A program made the position numbers and the translations under genes. The notes beneath the pieces were generated by a model, which was given only the letters and a program-made list of their open reading frames with translations, did no database searches and had not been told where the DNA came from. Shown one piece after another: positions 31,893-40,036 of a DNA stretch of 64,000 bases (position 1 is the first letter of the stretch; each line of letters begins with the position of its first letter). The stretch comes from Stutzerimonas kunmingensis (GTDB lineage: Bacteria > Pseudomonadota > Gammaproteobacteria > Pseudomonadales > Pseudomonadaceae), in the NCBI RefSeq assembly GCF_900114065.1, contig NZ_FORS01000006.1:62001-126000 (forward strand), written 5' to 3'.

Positions 31893-33197
31893 ATGCCAAG
31901 CACCAAAGCCTACCGTGCCGCCCTGCTCCACTGCCTCGCCGACCCGCGCGACGTGGGCATCGAGCAATCCCATGAATACTTCGAGGACGGCCTGCTGATC
32001 GTCGAGGACGGCAAGGTCGCACGCATCGGCCATGCCGCCGAGCTGCTGCCGACCCTGGCGGCCGGCACAGAGATAGTCGAATACCCGGATGCGCTGATTA
32101 CCCCTGGCTTCGTCGATACCCATATCCACTACCCGCAGGTCGGCGTCATCGGCTCCTACGGCGCGCAGCTGCTCGACTGGCTGGAAACCTACACCTTCCC
32201 AAACGAGGGCCGTTTCAGCGACATGGCACATGCTCGCGAGCAGGCCGACCTGTTCCTCACCGAACTACTGCGCAACGGCACCACCACGGCGCTGGTATTC
32301 GGTACCGTGCACAAGCAATCGGTGGATGCCTTCTTCGAAGCGGCGGAAAAGCTCAACCTGCGGATGATCGCCGGCAAGGTGCTGATGGACCGCAACGCGC
32401 CGGACTTCCTCACCGACACCGCCGAGTCCAGCTATGCCGACAGCCGCGAGCTGATCGAGCGCTGGCACGGCAAGGGTCGCCTTCACTACGCCGTCACCCC
32501 GCGCTTTGCGCCGACCAGCACACCCGAACAACTAACCCTGGCCGGTAAGCTGTTCGCCGAATTTCCCGGGCTGTACATGCACACCCATATCTCCGAGAAC
32601 AAGCAGGAGGTCGAATGGGTCAAGGCGCTGTTCCCCGAGCGCAGCGGCTACCTCGACGTATACGACCACCACGGCCTGATCGGTGCGCGCTCGGTATTCG
32701 CGCACGGCGTTCATCTGTGTGACGACGAATGCAAACGCCTCGGCGAGACAGGTTCCGCCGTCGCCTTCTGCCCGACGTCCAACCTGTTCCTCGGCAGTGG
32801 CCTGTTCGACCTGGCCAAGCTGGAAGGTCACGGCGTGCGCGTGGGCCTGGGCACGGATGTCGGTGGCGGCACCAGCTTCTCGCAACTGCAAAGCCTCAAC
32901 GAGGCCTACAAGGTGCTGCAGCTGCAGGGGCAGAAGCTCGACGCGTTCAAGGCCCTATACCTCGCCACGCTCGGCGGTGCGCGGGCGCTCTATCTGGACG
33001 ACAAGATCGGCAACCTGCAACCGGGCAAGGATGCCGACTTCGTTGTGCTCGATTACAAGGCAACTCCGCTGATCGACTACCGGCTGAGCCAGGCGACGAC
33101 GCTCCAGGAAAAGCTCTTTGCGCTGATGACTCTCGGCGACGATCGCGCTGTGAAGGAAACCTACGTCGCCGGGGTCTCGGTGCACAGCAAAGCATAA
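31893..33197 (+). CDS. guaD: Guanine deaminase GuaD
   Basis: A 434-residue amidohydrolase converting guanine to xanthine, the substrate of the XDH encoded just upstream. Zinc motif HIH in GFVDTHIHYPQVGVIGSYG; further ligands in YMHTHISENKQEVEWV, FAHGVHLCDDE and GLGTDVGGGTSFSQL. The start at ATG 31893 gives MPSTKAYRAALLHC, the usual family start; a longer frame from 31851 adds 14 unlikely residues. It is the last gene before the mobile-element insert. Confidence 0.96.
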   Translation: MPSTKAYRAALLHCLADPRDVGIEQSHEYFEDGLLIVEDGKVARIGHAAELLPTLAAGTEIVEYPDALITPGFVDTHIHYPQVGVIGSYGAQLLDWLETYTFPNEGRFSDMAHAREQADLFLTELLRNGTTTALVFGTVHKQSVDAFFEAAEKLNLRMIAGKVLMDRNAPDFLTDTAESSYADSRELIERWHGKGRLHYAVTPRFAPTSTPEQLTLAGKLFAEFPGLYMHTHISENKQEVEWVKALFPERSGYLDVYDHHGLIGARSVFAHGVHLCDDECKRLGETGSAVAFCPTSNLFLGSGLFDLAKLEGHGVRVGLGTDVGGGTSFSQLQSLNEAYKVLQLQGQKLDAFKALYLATLGGARALYLDDKIGNLQPGKDADFVVLDYKATPLIDYRLSQATTLQEKLFALMTLGDDRAVKETYVAGVSVHSKA

Positions 33198-33255
33198 GCT
33201 CGCCACCGCTGTGTAAGGTGAGTAATGCCACGAGGTAAAGTGTGACTGGGAATCT

Positions 33256-33273
33256 GGTGGGCTGAAGCCCACC
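33256..33273. repeat. Palindrome GGTGGGCT-GA-AGCCCACC at the left edge of the insert
   Basis: A perfect 8-bp stem with a GA centre, related to the GGTGG...CCACC elements elsewhere in the window. The sequence changes character just after it, into the non-coding part of the IS110-type element. IS110 relatives often insert at such repeats, so it may be the target; it may also end the guaD transcript. Confidence 0.6.
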
Positions 33274-33289
33274 CTTGTATGTTGAATCC

Positions 33290-33505
33290 ATCGTCAATAA
33301 GCGATGATTCGAAGCGTTACCGGGAGGCCGTCCCACCCTGGAGACACCTTGAGTGATCTCGTTTGTAGATTGGCCCCCCGCCTCATTACCAACTGCGTGG
33401 AGTATCCGGAAGCCAGCTCGCGAGAGGTGGACTTCGCATCACAAGGTTGCAGCGGTAAGAAGTGCGAGGTCGGGGAACCGGTGATGATTGTTACGCATAA
33501 ATCAG
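33290..33505 (+). ncRNA. Region that may encode an IS110 guide (bridge) RNA
   Basis: IS110-group elements are known to carry a structured RNA, encoded in the non-coding end upstream of the transposase, that guides recombination to target and donor sites. Here the 5' non-coding segment is of suitable length and ends at the GGAGGTG ribosome-binding site (33507-33513). I did not derive a fold; the call rests on position and family. Confidence 0.3.
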
Positions 33506-33518
33506 TGGAGGTGAACCC

Positions 33519-34515
33519 GTGGAGACTTTTGTTGGTGTGGATGTTGGAGCAAAGTCCGTCGCAGTGGCTCAGTGGCGTGCTGGGCGTGTTGTCGACACAG
33601 CGGAGTTTCGCCAAACCCACGAGGGGCATCAGGCACTGATCAAGCGGCTCAAGGGGCTCACGGTGGCCCGCGTGGTGTTGGAAGCCACAGGCGTTTACTA
33701 CCTGGACCTGGCGGTGGCGCTGCAGCGAGCCGGCTTGCCGGTGGCAGTCATCAATCCACGCAGCTTTCACCACTTCGCCCAGCTCAAGTTGAGCAACAGC
33801 AAGACCGATGCGGCGGATGCCGCGCTGTTGGCTGAATACGGCGAGTGTATGAAACCCTGTCCTGTGGCAGGCGCCCGACGACACCCTGATGGGCCTGCGC
33901 GACATAGGGCGACAGATCAACCGCCTGACCGCAGCTCGCACCCAGGCCAAGAATCGGCTACATGCCCTGCGCTCGAAGTCATCTACCTTACCCTTGCTTG
34001 TCGACGATGAAGTCGAAGGCATCGAACGTCTGGATCAGCGCATCGAGAGGTTGACCAAGGCTGCCTGCGAGCTGATCGGCCAACAGCCGCAACACCAGCA
34101 GCACCTGGCGAACCTCAAGCAGGCCAAGGGTATCGCTCAAGCCAGCGCTATCGCATTGCTGGCCGAGCTGTGCGTGTTGCCCAGAGAGCTGAAAGCCGCC
34201 CAGGTCAGCCGCTACGCCGGCCTGGACGTGCGGCTATGCCAATCGGGCACCAGCGTCAACAAGCCCGGACGCTTGAGCAAGGCTGGCAACGCCTACCTGC
34301 GCAGTGCGCTCTACATGCCAGCCTTGTCTGCGGTGCGCCATGACCCGAACGCCAAAGCGTTTTATGAGGTCTTGCAGAAGCGAGGCAAGAAGAAAATCCA
34401 GGCACTGTGTGCGGTCATGCGCAAGTACCTGACGGGAATCTGGGCCTGTCTCAAACTCGGCGTGCCCTTCGACTCCACCCGGTTTTTCAGCGATCAGCAC
34501 ATAAAAAATGCTTGA
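33519..34515 (+). pseudogene. IS110-family transposase, disrupted by a +1 frameshift
   Basis: The N-terminal part starts at GTG 33519 (GGAGGTG upstream): VGVDVGAKSVAVAQW with the first Asp, VVLEATGVYYLDLA with the Glu, and SKTDAADAALLAEYG with the DxxD end of the DEDD site. Around 33855-33858 (AAACCCTGTCC) one extra base shifts the frame. The rest is read from there in the +1 frame: LWQAPDDTLMGLRDIGRQIN, RYAGLDVRLCQSGTSVNK and GNAYLRSALYMPAL, the typical transposase_20 end with its conserved Ser. Joined length would be about 332 residues, normal for the family. A sequencing error is possible. Confidence 0.85.
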
Positions 34516-34540
34516 TCGCCAATAGAGTATCTACTCGCTG

Positions 34541-34882
34541 CGCTGGAGGGGCTGCGCTCGGTAAATCTCGATAATTCAGCCCTGGCCGCGTCGATGTAAA
34601 GGAAAGAAGAGTAGCCATGATATCGCTCTATGCCTGATCACACCGCTTTTCAAACCGGCTGCAGCGATCGGCTGGAACCGGCTGAAGCTCGAATACCACC
34701 GCCTGCACAAAAGGAGACGGGCTCCGCCGCGTAACGGCTCCAAGGGGTCAGTGCGGCCGGAATCGGTGTAATGTATAAAGACGCGTTGCAGGACTGTCGG
34801 CTCCGGTGACGCCGCAGGGAATACCGCTCCGCTCGCTGGGGGCTTAAGCCCCCACCTTAACCAAACGTCAAGAGGTCTTAGC
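34541..34882. other. Non-coding stretch after the IS110 element
   Basis: No gene recognised. One short frame near 34670-34770 encodes GWNRLKLEYHRLHKRRR and could be a remnant, but I cannot name it. A perfect palindrome sits at 34837-34854. TGTATAAAG near 34772 could be part of a promoter for the VOC gene. Confidence 0.4.
34837..34854. repeat. Palindrome TGGGGGCTTAAGCCCCCA
   Basis: A perfect 18-base palindrome, followed by CC. It resembles the GGTGGGCT-GA-AGCCCACC copy at 33256 and lies on the far side of the IS110 element, about 30 bases before the VOC gene. Confidence 0.6.
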
Positions 34883-35536
34883 GTGCCGCGTTGCCAGTTA
34901 GACCACATCACGGTTACGTCACCATCACTTGAAGCAGGTGCGGAGTTTATATGGCAAACCCTTGGAGCCGAGCCCCAGATTGGTGGCGAGCATCCGCGAA
35001 TGGGAACGCACAACTTGCTTTTACGGCTGGGCGACGCGCTGTTCCTTGAAGTCATCTCGCCCAATCCGGATGCACCTGCGCCCGAGCGGCCTCGTTGGTT
35101 CGGTCTCGAGAGCTTGCGCCCCGACGCAATGCCATCCCTTTCTACGTGGGTTGCTCGCACCACTGACATTCATGCAATGGCAGGCGCTTGCTCTGAGCCG
35201 CTTGGGGTAGTCGAGTCCATTAGCCGTGGCGCACTAAACTGGCTAATTACTATTCCCGCCGATGGTTCAGTTCCTCTAAATGGCATCGGCCCTGCACTAA
35301 TTGAATGGCAGACTGACATTCATCCTGCTGCGAAGCTTCAAGACCTTGGGCTGTCCCTCGTCAAGCTTGAACTCTTTCACCCTGAGCCAGCGCGTGTTGC
35401 TCGTATGCTGTCTTCCCTCGATCTTAACTGCTTGCTGTCTGTATCTCCGCTGCCGAGAAGAGCGGCTCCAAATTTGGTCGCCTATATCAACACACCACAG
35501 GGGCTTCGGGCGCTGCTACCCCCAACCTGGCCCTGA
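34883..35536 (+). CDS. VOC/glyoxalase-like protein
   Basis: A 217-residue protein opening with QLDHITVTSPSLEAGAEFIW and HPRMGTHNLLLRLGDALFLEVISP, the glyoxalase-like (VOC) fold with a candidate metal His near residue 8 and Glu in LFLEVIS. A second half (KLELFHPEPARVARMLSSL) completes a two-module fold. The start is GTG 34883 with an AGAGG upstream. Base composition is visibly less GC-rich than the flanking purine genes, and third codon positions often end in A or T, which suggests recent transfer. Substrate unknown. Confidence 0.75.
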   Translation: MPRCQLDHITVTSPSLEAGAEFIWQTLGAEPQIGGEHPRMGTHNLLLRLGDALFLEVISPNPDAPAPERPRWFGLESLRPDAMPSLSTWVARTTDIHAMAGACSEPLGVVESISRGALNWLITIPADGSVPLNGIGPALIEWQTDIHPAAKLQDLGLSLVKLELFHPEPARVARMLSSLDLNCLLSVSPLPRRAAPNLVAYINTPQGLRALLPPTWP

Positions 35537-35562
35537 ACTAGAGCGTTATAAACCTATACTAA

Positions 35563-36742
35563 GAGGGTGTTTACAAAAAATAGTATAATCTGGCTTTTTC
35601 AGTCGAAGCGAGAGATCGAAATGGGCCGCCCCCGCAAGCTACAGGGTGATCACGTAGCGATCCTGGTGGCAATCGTCGAGTCTGATCCGACCGCCACGCT
35701 GGAGGAGATCGGTGCTGAACTGGCCCGTCGTACCGGATTGAGTGTGCATCAGTAGACGCTGATCACCACACTACGCCGGCAGGGCATCGAGCGTGCGCCC
35801 AGCCATGAAGCGGTGATGGTGGAGGCGGCGGTGCCTGGCCCTGCACGATACGGCTATAGCGCCGCCCATCGACGCCTGGAGCCGGAACAGATCTACCCCA
35901 GTTGCCTGACCAATGCCGAGTGGACCTTAGTCCGGGATCTCTTCGAGAACGAGGGCGGTCGAGGGCTGCCGCCGCGGTTCAGCCGCCGGACATTGGTCGA
36001 TGCCTGCTGTTATGTGGTGCGGACCGGAGGTTCCTGGAGGATGTTGCCTAAACACTTCCCGCGCTGGCAGAACGTGTACCGGACCTTCCGTCGTTGGAGC
36101 GCTCAGGGCAAGTTCGAGCAGATGCATGATCGTCTGCGGGCGCAATGGCGTGAGCGAGAGGCGCGCGCGGCAGAACCCACGGCGGCGGTACTGGATGCCC
36201 AGTCCACGCGCGGTTCCCCACAAGGAGGCGATACGGGCTATGACGCGGGCAAGAAGGTCAAGGGACGCAAGCGCCACCTGGTGGTCGATACGCTGGGGCT
36301 GCTGCTGGCGGTCAGCGTAACGGCCGCCAGTGTGCAGGACCGCGATGGCGCTCATCCGGTGGTGGCGGCGGCGATGACGAAATATCCCAGCATCCAGAGG
36401 CTGTTCGCCGATAGCGGCTATGCCGGCCAGTGTGCGCAGACGGTCTCCCAATGCCATGGCATCCGGGTCCAGGTGGTGCGGCATCCGGCCAACAGGAACG
36501 TGGGCCGCTGGATACGCCCCGAACAGCTGGACCTGTTTACGGTGAAAGCCGATGCTCAAGGCTTCGCTTCGTTGTATTGGCCAAGCGCTGGGTCGTCGAG
36601 CGCACGCATGCTTGGAACGAACGTGCACGACGGCTGGCGATGCATCACGATCGACTGGCGCAGGTCGCTGAAGCTTGGGTCTGGCTCACTGAGGCGAGAC
36701 TGCTGCTTCGCCGGCTGACTACCTGATTTTGTAAACACCCTC
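35563..36742 (+). mobile_element. IS5-family insertion sequence, 1180 bp, decayed
   Basis: Perfect 16-bp terminal inverted repeats: GAGGGTGTTTACAAAA (35563-35578) and its complement TTTTGTAAACACCCTC (36727-36742). The trinucleotide TAA stands directly outside both ends (35560-35562 and 36743-36745), a TNA-type target duplication expected for IS5-family elements of the IS427/IS1031 kind. The transposase inside is broken at two places. The intact ends suggest insertion was not very ancient, or that the element is moved in trans. Confidence 0.92.
35621..36726 (+). pseudogene. IS5-family transposase with an amber codon and a 5-bp duplication
   Basis: From ATG 35621 an N-terminal helix-turn-helix region is read (GRPRKLQGDHVAILVAIVES, then ATLEEIGAELARRTGLSVHQ) until TAG 35753-35755. 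The same frame continues after the amber codon through the DDE domain (PSCLTNAEWTLVRDLFE, DTGYDAGKKVKGRKRHLVVD with the first Asp, LFADSGYAG with the second). At 36561-36570 the pentamer GCTTC is duplicated, shifting the frame; the true end, VVLAKRWVVERTHAWNERAR with the catalytic Glu, lies in another frame to TGA 36726. Both lesions would have to be bypassed for activity. Confidence 0.88.
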
Positions 36743-36769
36743 TAAGAAAACTTCGGAATAGGAAATTTT

Positions 36770-36970
36770 ATGAAGTTATATAGATTTGTTACAGGACCGG
36801 ACGATGTTCTGTTCTGCATGCGGATAACCGAATCGCTGAACAACGGCTGGGAACTGCATGGTGGCCCAACTCTCACATTCGATGGTAAGACGCCGATAGC
36901 CGGGCAGGCCCTGATAAAAGAGGTGCCTGGGGAGAAATTTTCCAGCGATATCGATCTCAAGTCATACTGA
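36770..36970 (+). CDS. DUF1737 domain protein, 66 residues
   Basis: The whole protein is one DUF1737 domain: MKLYRFVTGPDDVLFCMRIT, SLNNGWELHGGPTLTFDG and AGQALIKEV. Function of the family is unknown. AGGAA nine bases before the ATG is a good ribosome-binding site. The reading frame begins 28 bp after the IS5-type element, so its original promoter may have been cut off. Composition is less GC-rich than the purine genes, as in the VOC gene on the other side of the element. Confidence 0.85.
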   Translation: MKLYRFVTGPDDVLFCMRITESLNNGWELHGGPTLTFDGKTPIAGQALIKEVPGEKFSSDIDLKSY

Positions 36971-37155
36971 TGGCTGTAGTGGTCAACCGATTCTGGGACA
37001 CTGCTTTAAGTTTTTTTTTCTCGGCAATAGCGGGCGGTAGTCCGCTGCTGGTCGTTTTCTGCCTGTTGTCTCTTTTACGTGCATGTCAGCCCGATGGTAG
37101 GTCAGGGATCTTAAACTGGCTTCGTTGGCGATCTCTTTCTTTTCAGAAGCTATAG
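36970..37155 (+). CDS. Hypothetical 61-residue protein with one hydrophobic segment
   Basis: The ATG shares its A with the stop of the DUF1737 gene (TGATG), so translation could be coupled. Residues 14-35 (SFFFSAIAGGSPLLVVFCLL) form one possible membrane helix; the end is basic and aromatic (LNWLRWRSLSFQKL). I do not recognise a family. The T-rich run at 37011-37022 encodes the hydrophobic start. It may be a real small membrane protein or a chance frame; the coupling and the terminator just after it favour a gene slightly. Confidence 0.4.
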   Translation: MAVVVNRFWDTALSFFFSAIAGGSPLLVVFCLLSLLRACQPDGRSGILNWLRWRSLSFQKL

Positions 37156-37181
37156 CCATACTGGTTAGGTATGAAAAGCAC

Positions 37182-37206
37182 CGGGGGTGAGCAAAGCCCC
37201 CGTTTT
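37182..37206 (+). terminator. Rho-independent terminator after the insert genes
   Basis: CGGGGG (37182-37187) pairs with CCCCCG (37197-37202) and is followed by TTTT; upstream AAAA (37174-37177) extends the stem loosely. It ends the rightward transcript of the DUF1737 pair. Confidence 0.8.
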
Positions 37207-37382
37207 CATTGATTTTCTATTCCACATAAAAGGAGACCTACGCGGCCGGGTGCAGCGTGCACAAGCGCTAGGGCTGTTGAGTTCGCCGAGCACCGCGTGC
37301 GTGGACAACGGCGAAGCCTTGTCCACGCCCCAAGATGCGCCGGACGTCCCTCCAATCAAGAGCGGCGTCCGCAGCATGAGCA

Positions 37383-37447
37383 GGGCGGCGTTCCGCTCCC
37401 GCCAAACCCGCCCCCCCCGGTCGGTGGGCTGAAACGGAACGCCGCCC
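37383..37447. repeat. Long hairpin, 13-bp arms, between the insert and the GntR gene
   Basis: GGGCGGCGTTCCG (37383-37395) is the exact complement of CGGAACGCCGCCC (37435-37447). The 39-base loop contains a run of eight C and GGTGGGCTGAAAC, which echoes the palindrome family. The remainder of the 345-base gap from 37156 to 37500 shows no gene. Confidence 0.65.
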
Positions 37448-37500
37448 GGCCTACTTCTAATATCGATGATCCCGCACAACGGCAGGATCCACATCGAATC

Positions 37501-38256
37501 TCAGCGCAGTACGCGCGGCTTCTTCTTGCCAAGCACCAGATGCGAAAACACGGCGTGCAGGTCATCCGACGCACTGTCTTCGTCGAGGTTGAGCTTGCTG
37601 TCGATGTGATCCATGTGATGCATCATCAGGCTCACTGCCTTCTCGCTGTCGCGGGCAGCGATGGCATCGATCAGCTGGTTGTGTTCGTCGAAAGAGCAAT
37701 GCGAGCGGTTGCCGCTCTCGTACTGGGCGATGATCAGCGAGGTCTGCGAGACCAGGCTGCGCTGAAAGCTCACCAGCGGCGCGTTCTTTGCCGCCTCGGC
37801 CAGCTTCAGGTGAAACTCACCGGACAGGCGAATGCCGGCGCCGCGATCGCCGCGAGCGAAGCAATCCTGCTCGTCGGCCACCATCTGCCGCAGTTCCGCC
37901 AGTTGCTCAGCAGTAGCGTGCTGAACCGCCAGTTCCGTGATGGCGCGCTCCACCATTCGCCTGGCAAAGAAGATCTGCCGGGCTTCCTCCACGCTGGGGC
38001 TTGCCACCACCGCCCCGCGATTCGGGCGCAACAGCACCACGCCTTCGTGAGCCAACCGCGATAACGCGCGGCGGATGATGGTCCGACTCACCCCGAAGAT
38101 TTCGCCCAGCGCTTCTTCGCTGAGCTTGGTACCCGGCGCCAGGCGTTGTTCGAGAATGGCGTCGAAAATATGGGCGTAAACGATGTCGTCCTGGGTCCCG
38201 GTACGGACCTTGCCGTTTCGTGTCGGCTTTTTCAGAGGCTGCAACTGTTCGTTCAT
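37501..38256 (-). CDS. GntR-family regulator, FCD type
   Basis: A 251-residue DNA-binding protein. The winged helix-turn-helix occupies residues 20-85 (LSEEALGEIFGVSRTIIRRA, then LAHEGVVLLRPNRGAVVASP), followed by an all-helical FCD ligand domain with His/Asp/Glu residues that often bind a metal (SGEFHLKLAEAAKN, HCSFDEHNQLIDAI, MMHHMDHIDSKL). ATG 38256 gives the family N-terminus. It is divergent from a purine permease gene and its own upstream region contains ATTGTGCACAAT, so autoregulation is likely. I infer that it controls the neighbouring purine genes; the effector could be a purine or ureide. Confidence 0.9.
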   Translation of the reverse strand: MNEQLQPLKKPTRNGKVRTGTQDDIVYAHIFDAILEQRLAPGTKLSEEALGEIFGVSRTIIRRALSRLAHEGVVLLRPNRGAVVASPSVEEARQIFFARRMVERAITELAVQHATAEQLAELRQMVADEQDCFARGDRGAGIRLSGEFHLKLAEAAKNAPLVSFQRSLVSQTSLIIAQYESGNRSHCSFDEHNQLIDAIAARDSEKAVSLMMHHMDHIDSKLNLDEDSASDDLHAVFSHLVLGKKKPRVLR

Positions 38257-38354
38257 GGTGACTCGCGTCGGAAGTATCGGCAGACCGAACTTTACTGCCT
38301 TTCGCCATGTGCCTGGCAGTAGCCGATGGTTAAACAGCGAAATAAATCCAAATA

Positions 38355-38366
38355 TTGTGCACAATC
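38355..38366. promoter_or_regulatory. GntR-type operator candidate ATTGTGCACAAT (GntR/permease gap)
   Basis: A perfect 12-bp palindrome, identical to the one at 47929-47940, between the divergent GntR and NCS2 genes and about 100 bp upstream of the GntR start. Confidence 0.6.
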
Positions 38367-38474
38367 AAGCGGGAAGCCTACATCTGTTCGTTCACCATAG
38401 CGCTTCACGCAGAACAGGATTGATAGTCAAAAGCCGCCTGAACGACTGAATTTGCGCAAATCGAGTTGCAATTC

Positions 38475-38484
38475 CTGTATACAA
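38475..38484. promoter_or_regulatory. GntR-type operator candidate CTGTATACAA upstream of the NCS2 gene
   Basis: Nine of ten bases match TTGTATACAA. It lies about 130 bp before the GTG start of the purine permease. FCD regulators typically bind short palindromes of this kind. Confidence 0.5.
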
Positions 38485-38610
38485 AAGCATAATCGCGTCA
38501 AGCCTTCCTGACCTTTCGGTCAATAAACCGAGCAGAAGAGCCCTCACCATCACCTGCCCTCGAGAGCACCGCTCTGGGTGATAGACAACAAGAACGATGA
38601 GGAACACCTT

Positions 38611-39957
38611 GTGGAAACCACGAAGCAGGTACACCCGACCCTCGGGCTGCAACCGAAGAACGCGGGTTTGCTCGACCGATTCTTCAAACTCAGCGAACAC
38701 CGCACCAGTATCCGCACCGAACTGCTCGCCGGCCTGACGACCTTCGTCACCATGGCCTACATCATCTTCGTCAACCCGAACATCATGGCCGACGCCGGCA
38801 TCGACCACGGCGCTGCCTTCGTTGCCACCTGCATCGGCGCGGCGCTCGGCTGCCTATTGATGGGGCTGTACGCCAACTGGCCGGTGGGCCTGGCGCCAGG
38901 CATGGGCCTGAACGCCTTCTTCACCTACACGGTGGTCGGCGAGATGGGCTACAGCTGGGAGATCGCGCTCGGCGCGGTGTTCATCTCCGGCGTGCTGTTC
39001 ATGATCATGAGCCTGTCGCGCATCCGCGAATGGCTGCTCAACAGCATCCCCATGAGCCTACGCTTCGCTATGGGCGCTGGCGTCGGCCTGTTCCTCGGCC
39101 TGATCGGCCTGAAGACCGCCGGCATCGTCGTCGATAGCCCGGCAACATTGCTGACTATGGGCTCGTTCGCCGAGCCGTCGGCGCTGCTGGCCGCGGTGTG
39201 CTTTCTGATGATCGCCGTACTCAGCCACCGCAATGTCTTCGGTGCGATCCTGGTCAGCATGCTGGTGGTCACCGCCACCGGCTGGGCGCTTGGTCTGGTC
39301 GAGTACAACGGCCTGGTGTCGATGCCCCCGAGCCTGGCGCCGACCTGGCTGGCCATGGATATCGCCGGCGCGCTCAACGTGGCGATGGTCAGCGTGATCC
39401 TCGCCTTCCTCTTCGTGAACATGTTCGACACCGCCGGCACCCTGATGGGCGTCGCCCACCGTGCCAACCTGGTCAATGAGGACGGCAAGATCGAGAACCT
39501 CTCCCGCGCGCTGAAGGCCGACAGCAGCTCCAGCGTGGTCGGCGCCTTCGTCGGTTGCCCACCGGTTACCAGCTACGTGGAAAGCGCCGCGGGCGTCGCC
39601 GCCGGCGGCCGCACCGGGCTGACCGCAGTGACCGTCGGCGTGCTGTTCCTGATTGCCATGTTCTTCGCCCCACTGGCCGGCATGATTCCCGCCTATGCCA
39701 CCGCCGGCGCGCTGATCTACGTGGCGATGCTGATGATGAGTGGCCTGGCGAATATCGACTGGAAGGACCACACCGACACCATCCCGGCCATCGTCACCGT
39801 GGTGATGATGCCGCTGACCTTTTCCATCGCCAACGGTATCGCCCTGGGCTTCTTGACCTACGCGACGCTCAAGCTGTTGACTGGCCAGCGCGACAAGGTA
39901 TCGATCAGCCTGTATGTGTTGTGCGTGATATTCATCGCCAAGTTCGCGTTTCTCTGA
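38611..39957 (+). CDS. NCS2-family (AzgA-like) guanine/hypoxanthine permease
   Basis: A 448-residue inner-membrane symporter with about 12-14 segments. SIRTELLAGLTTFVTMAYIIFVNPNIMADAG and LAPGMGLNAFFTYTVV are signatures of the AzgA (COG2252) branch, which imports adenine, guanine or hypoxanthine with protons. The motif FVNMFDTAGTLMGVA contains the conserved Asp near the substrate site. I chose GTG 38611, with GAGGA seven bases upstream; a GTG at 38578 is in frame but less well placed. It is divergent from the GntR gene and ends in a clear terminator. Confidence 0.92.
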   Translation: METTKQVHPTLGLQPKNAGLLDRFFKLSEHRTSIRTELLAGLTTFVTMAYIIFVNPNIMADAGIDHGAAFVATCIGAALGCLLMGLYANWPVGLAPGMGLNAFFTYTVVGEMGYSWEIALGAVFISGVLFMIMSLSRIREWLLNSIPMSLRFAMGAGVGLFLGLIGLKTAGIVVDSPATLLTMGSFAEPSALLAAVCFLMIAVLSHRNVFGAILVSMLVVTATGWALGLVEYNGLVSMPPSLAPTWLAMDIAGALNVAMVSVILAFLFVNMFDTAGTLMGVAHRANLVNEDGKIENLSRALKADSSSSVVGAFVGCPPVTSYVESAAGVAAGGRTGLTAVTVGVLFLIAMFFAPLAGMIPAYATAGALIYVAMLMMSGLANIDWKDHTDTIPAIVTVVMMPLTFSIANGIALGFLTYATLKLLTGQRDKVSISLYVLCVIFIAKFAFL

Positions 39958-39987
39958 ACCGGGCCGGCAGCGCCCGGCTCACCTACG

Positions 39988-40014
39988 GCCCCACTGCTCC
40001 GCAGTGGGGCTTTT
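39988..40014 (+). terminator. Rho-independent terminator after the NCS2 gene
   Basis: GCCCCACTGC (39988-39997) pairs perfectly with GCAGTGGGGC (40001-40010) around TCC, followed by TTTT. Confidence 0.92.
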
Positions 40015-40036
40015 GCATTGGCTATAGGAGGCCGTC

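Larger units (their letters stand above)
33274..34540 (+). mobile_element. IS110-family insertion sequence (boundaries approximate)
   Basis: The element contains one disrupted DEDD-type transposase (33519-34515) and a roughly 240-base non-coding segment upstream. IS110 elements usually lack terminal inverted repeats and make no clear target duplications, so the edges given here are estimates: the left one follows the palindrome at 33256-33273, the right one is just after the transposase stop. It separates guaD from the GntR regulator and rest of the purine cluster. Confidence 0.75.

Noticed and set aside
33304..33639. A 111-codon frame in the upstream part of the IS110 element
   Set aside because: It overlaps the transposase start in another frame, lacks a ribosome-binding site and shows no recognisable protein; the segment is better explained as non-coding element DNA.
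33850..33862. Programmed frameshift in the IS110 transposase
   Set aside because: AAACCCTGTCC is not a usual slippery sequence, and IS110-family transposases are normally made from one frame; a mutation or sequencing error is simpler.
35563..35600. Outward promoter in the left end of the IS5-type element (TTTACA with TATAAT)
   Set aside because: TTTACA (35570-35575) and TATAAT (35584-35589) are only 8 bp apart, too close for a sigma-70 promoter.
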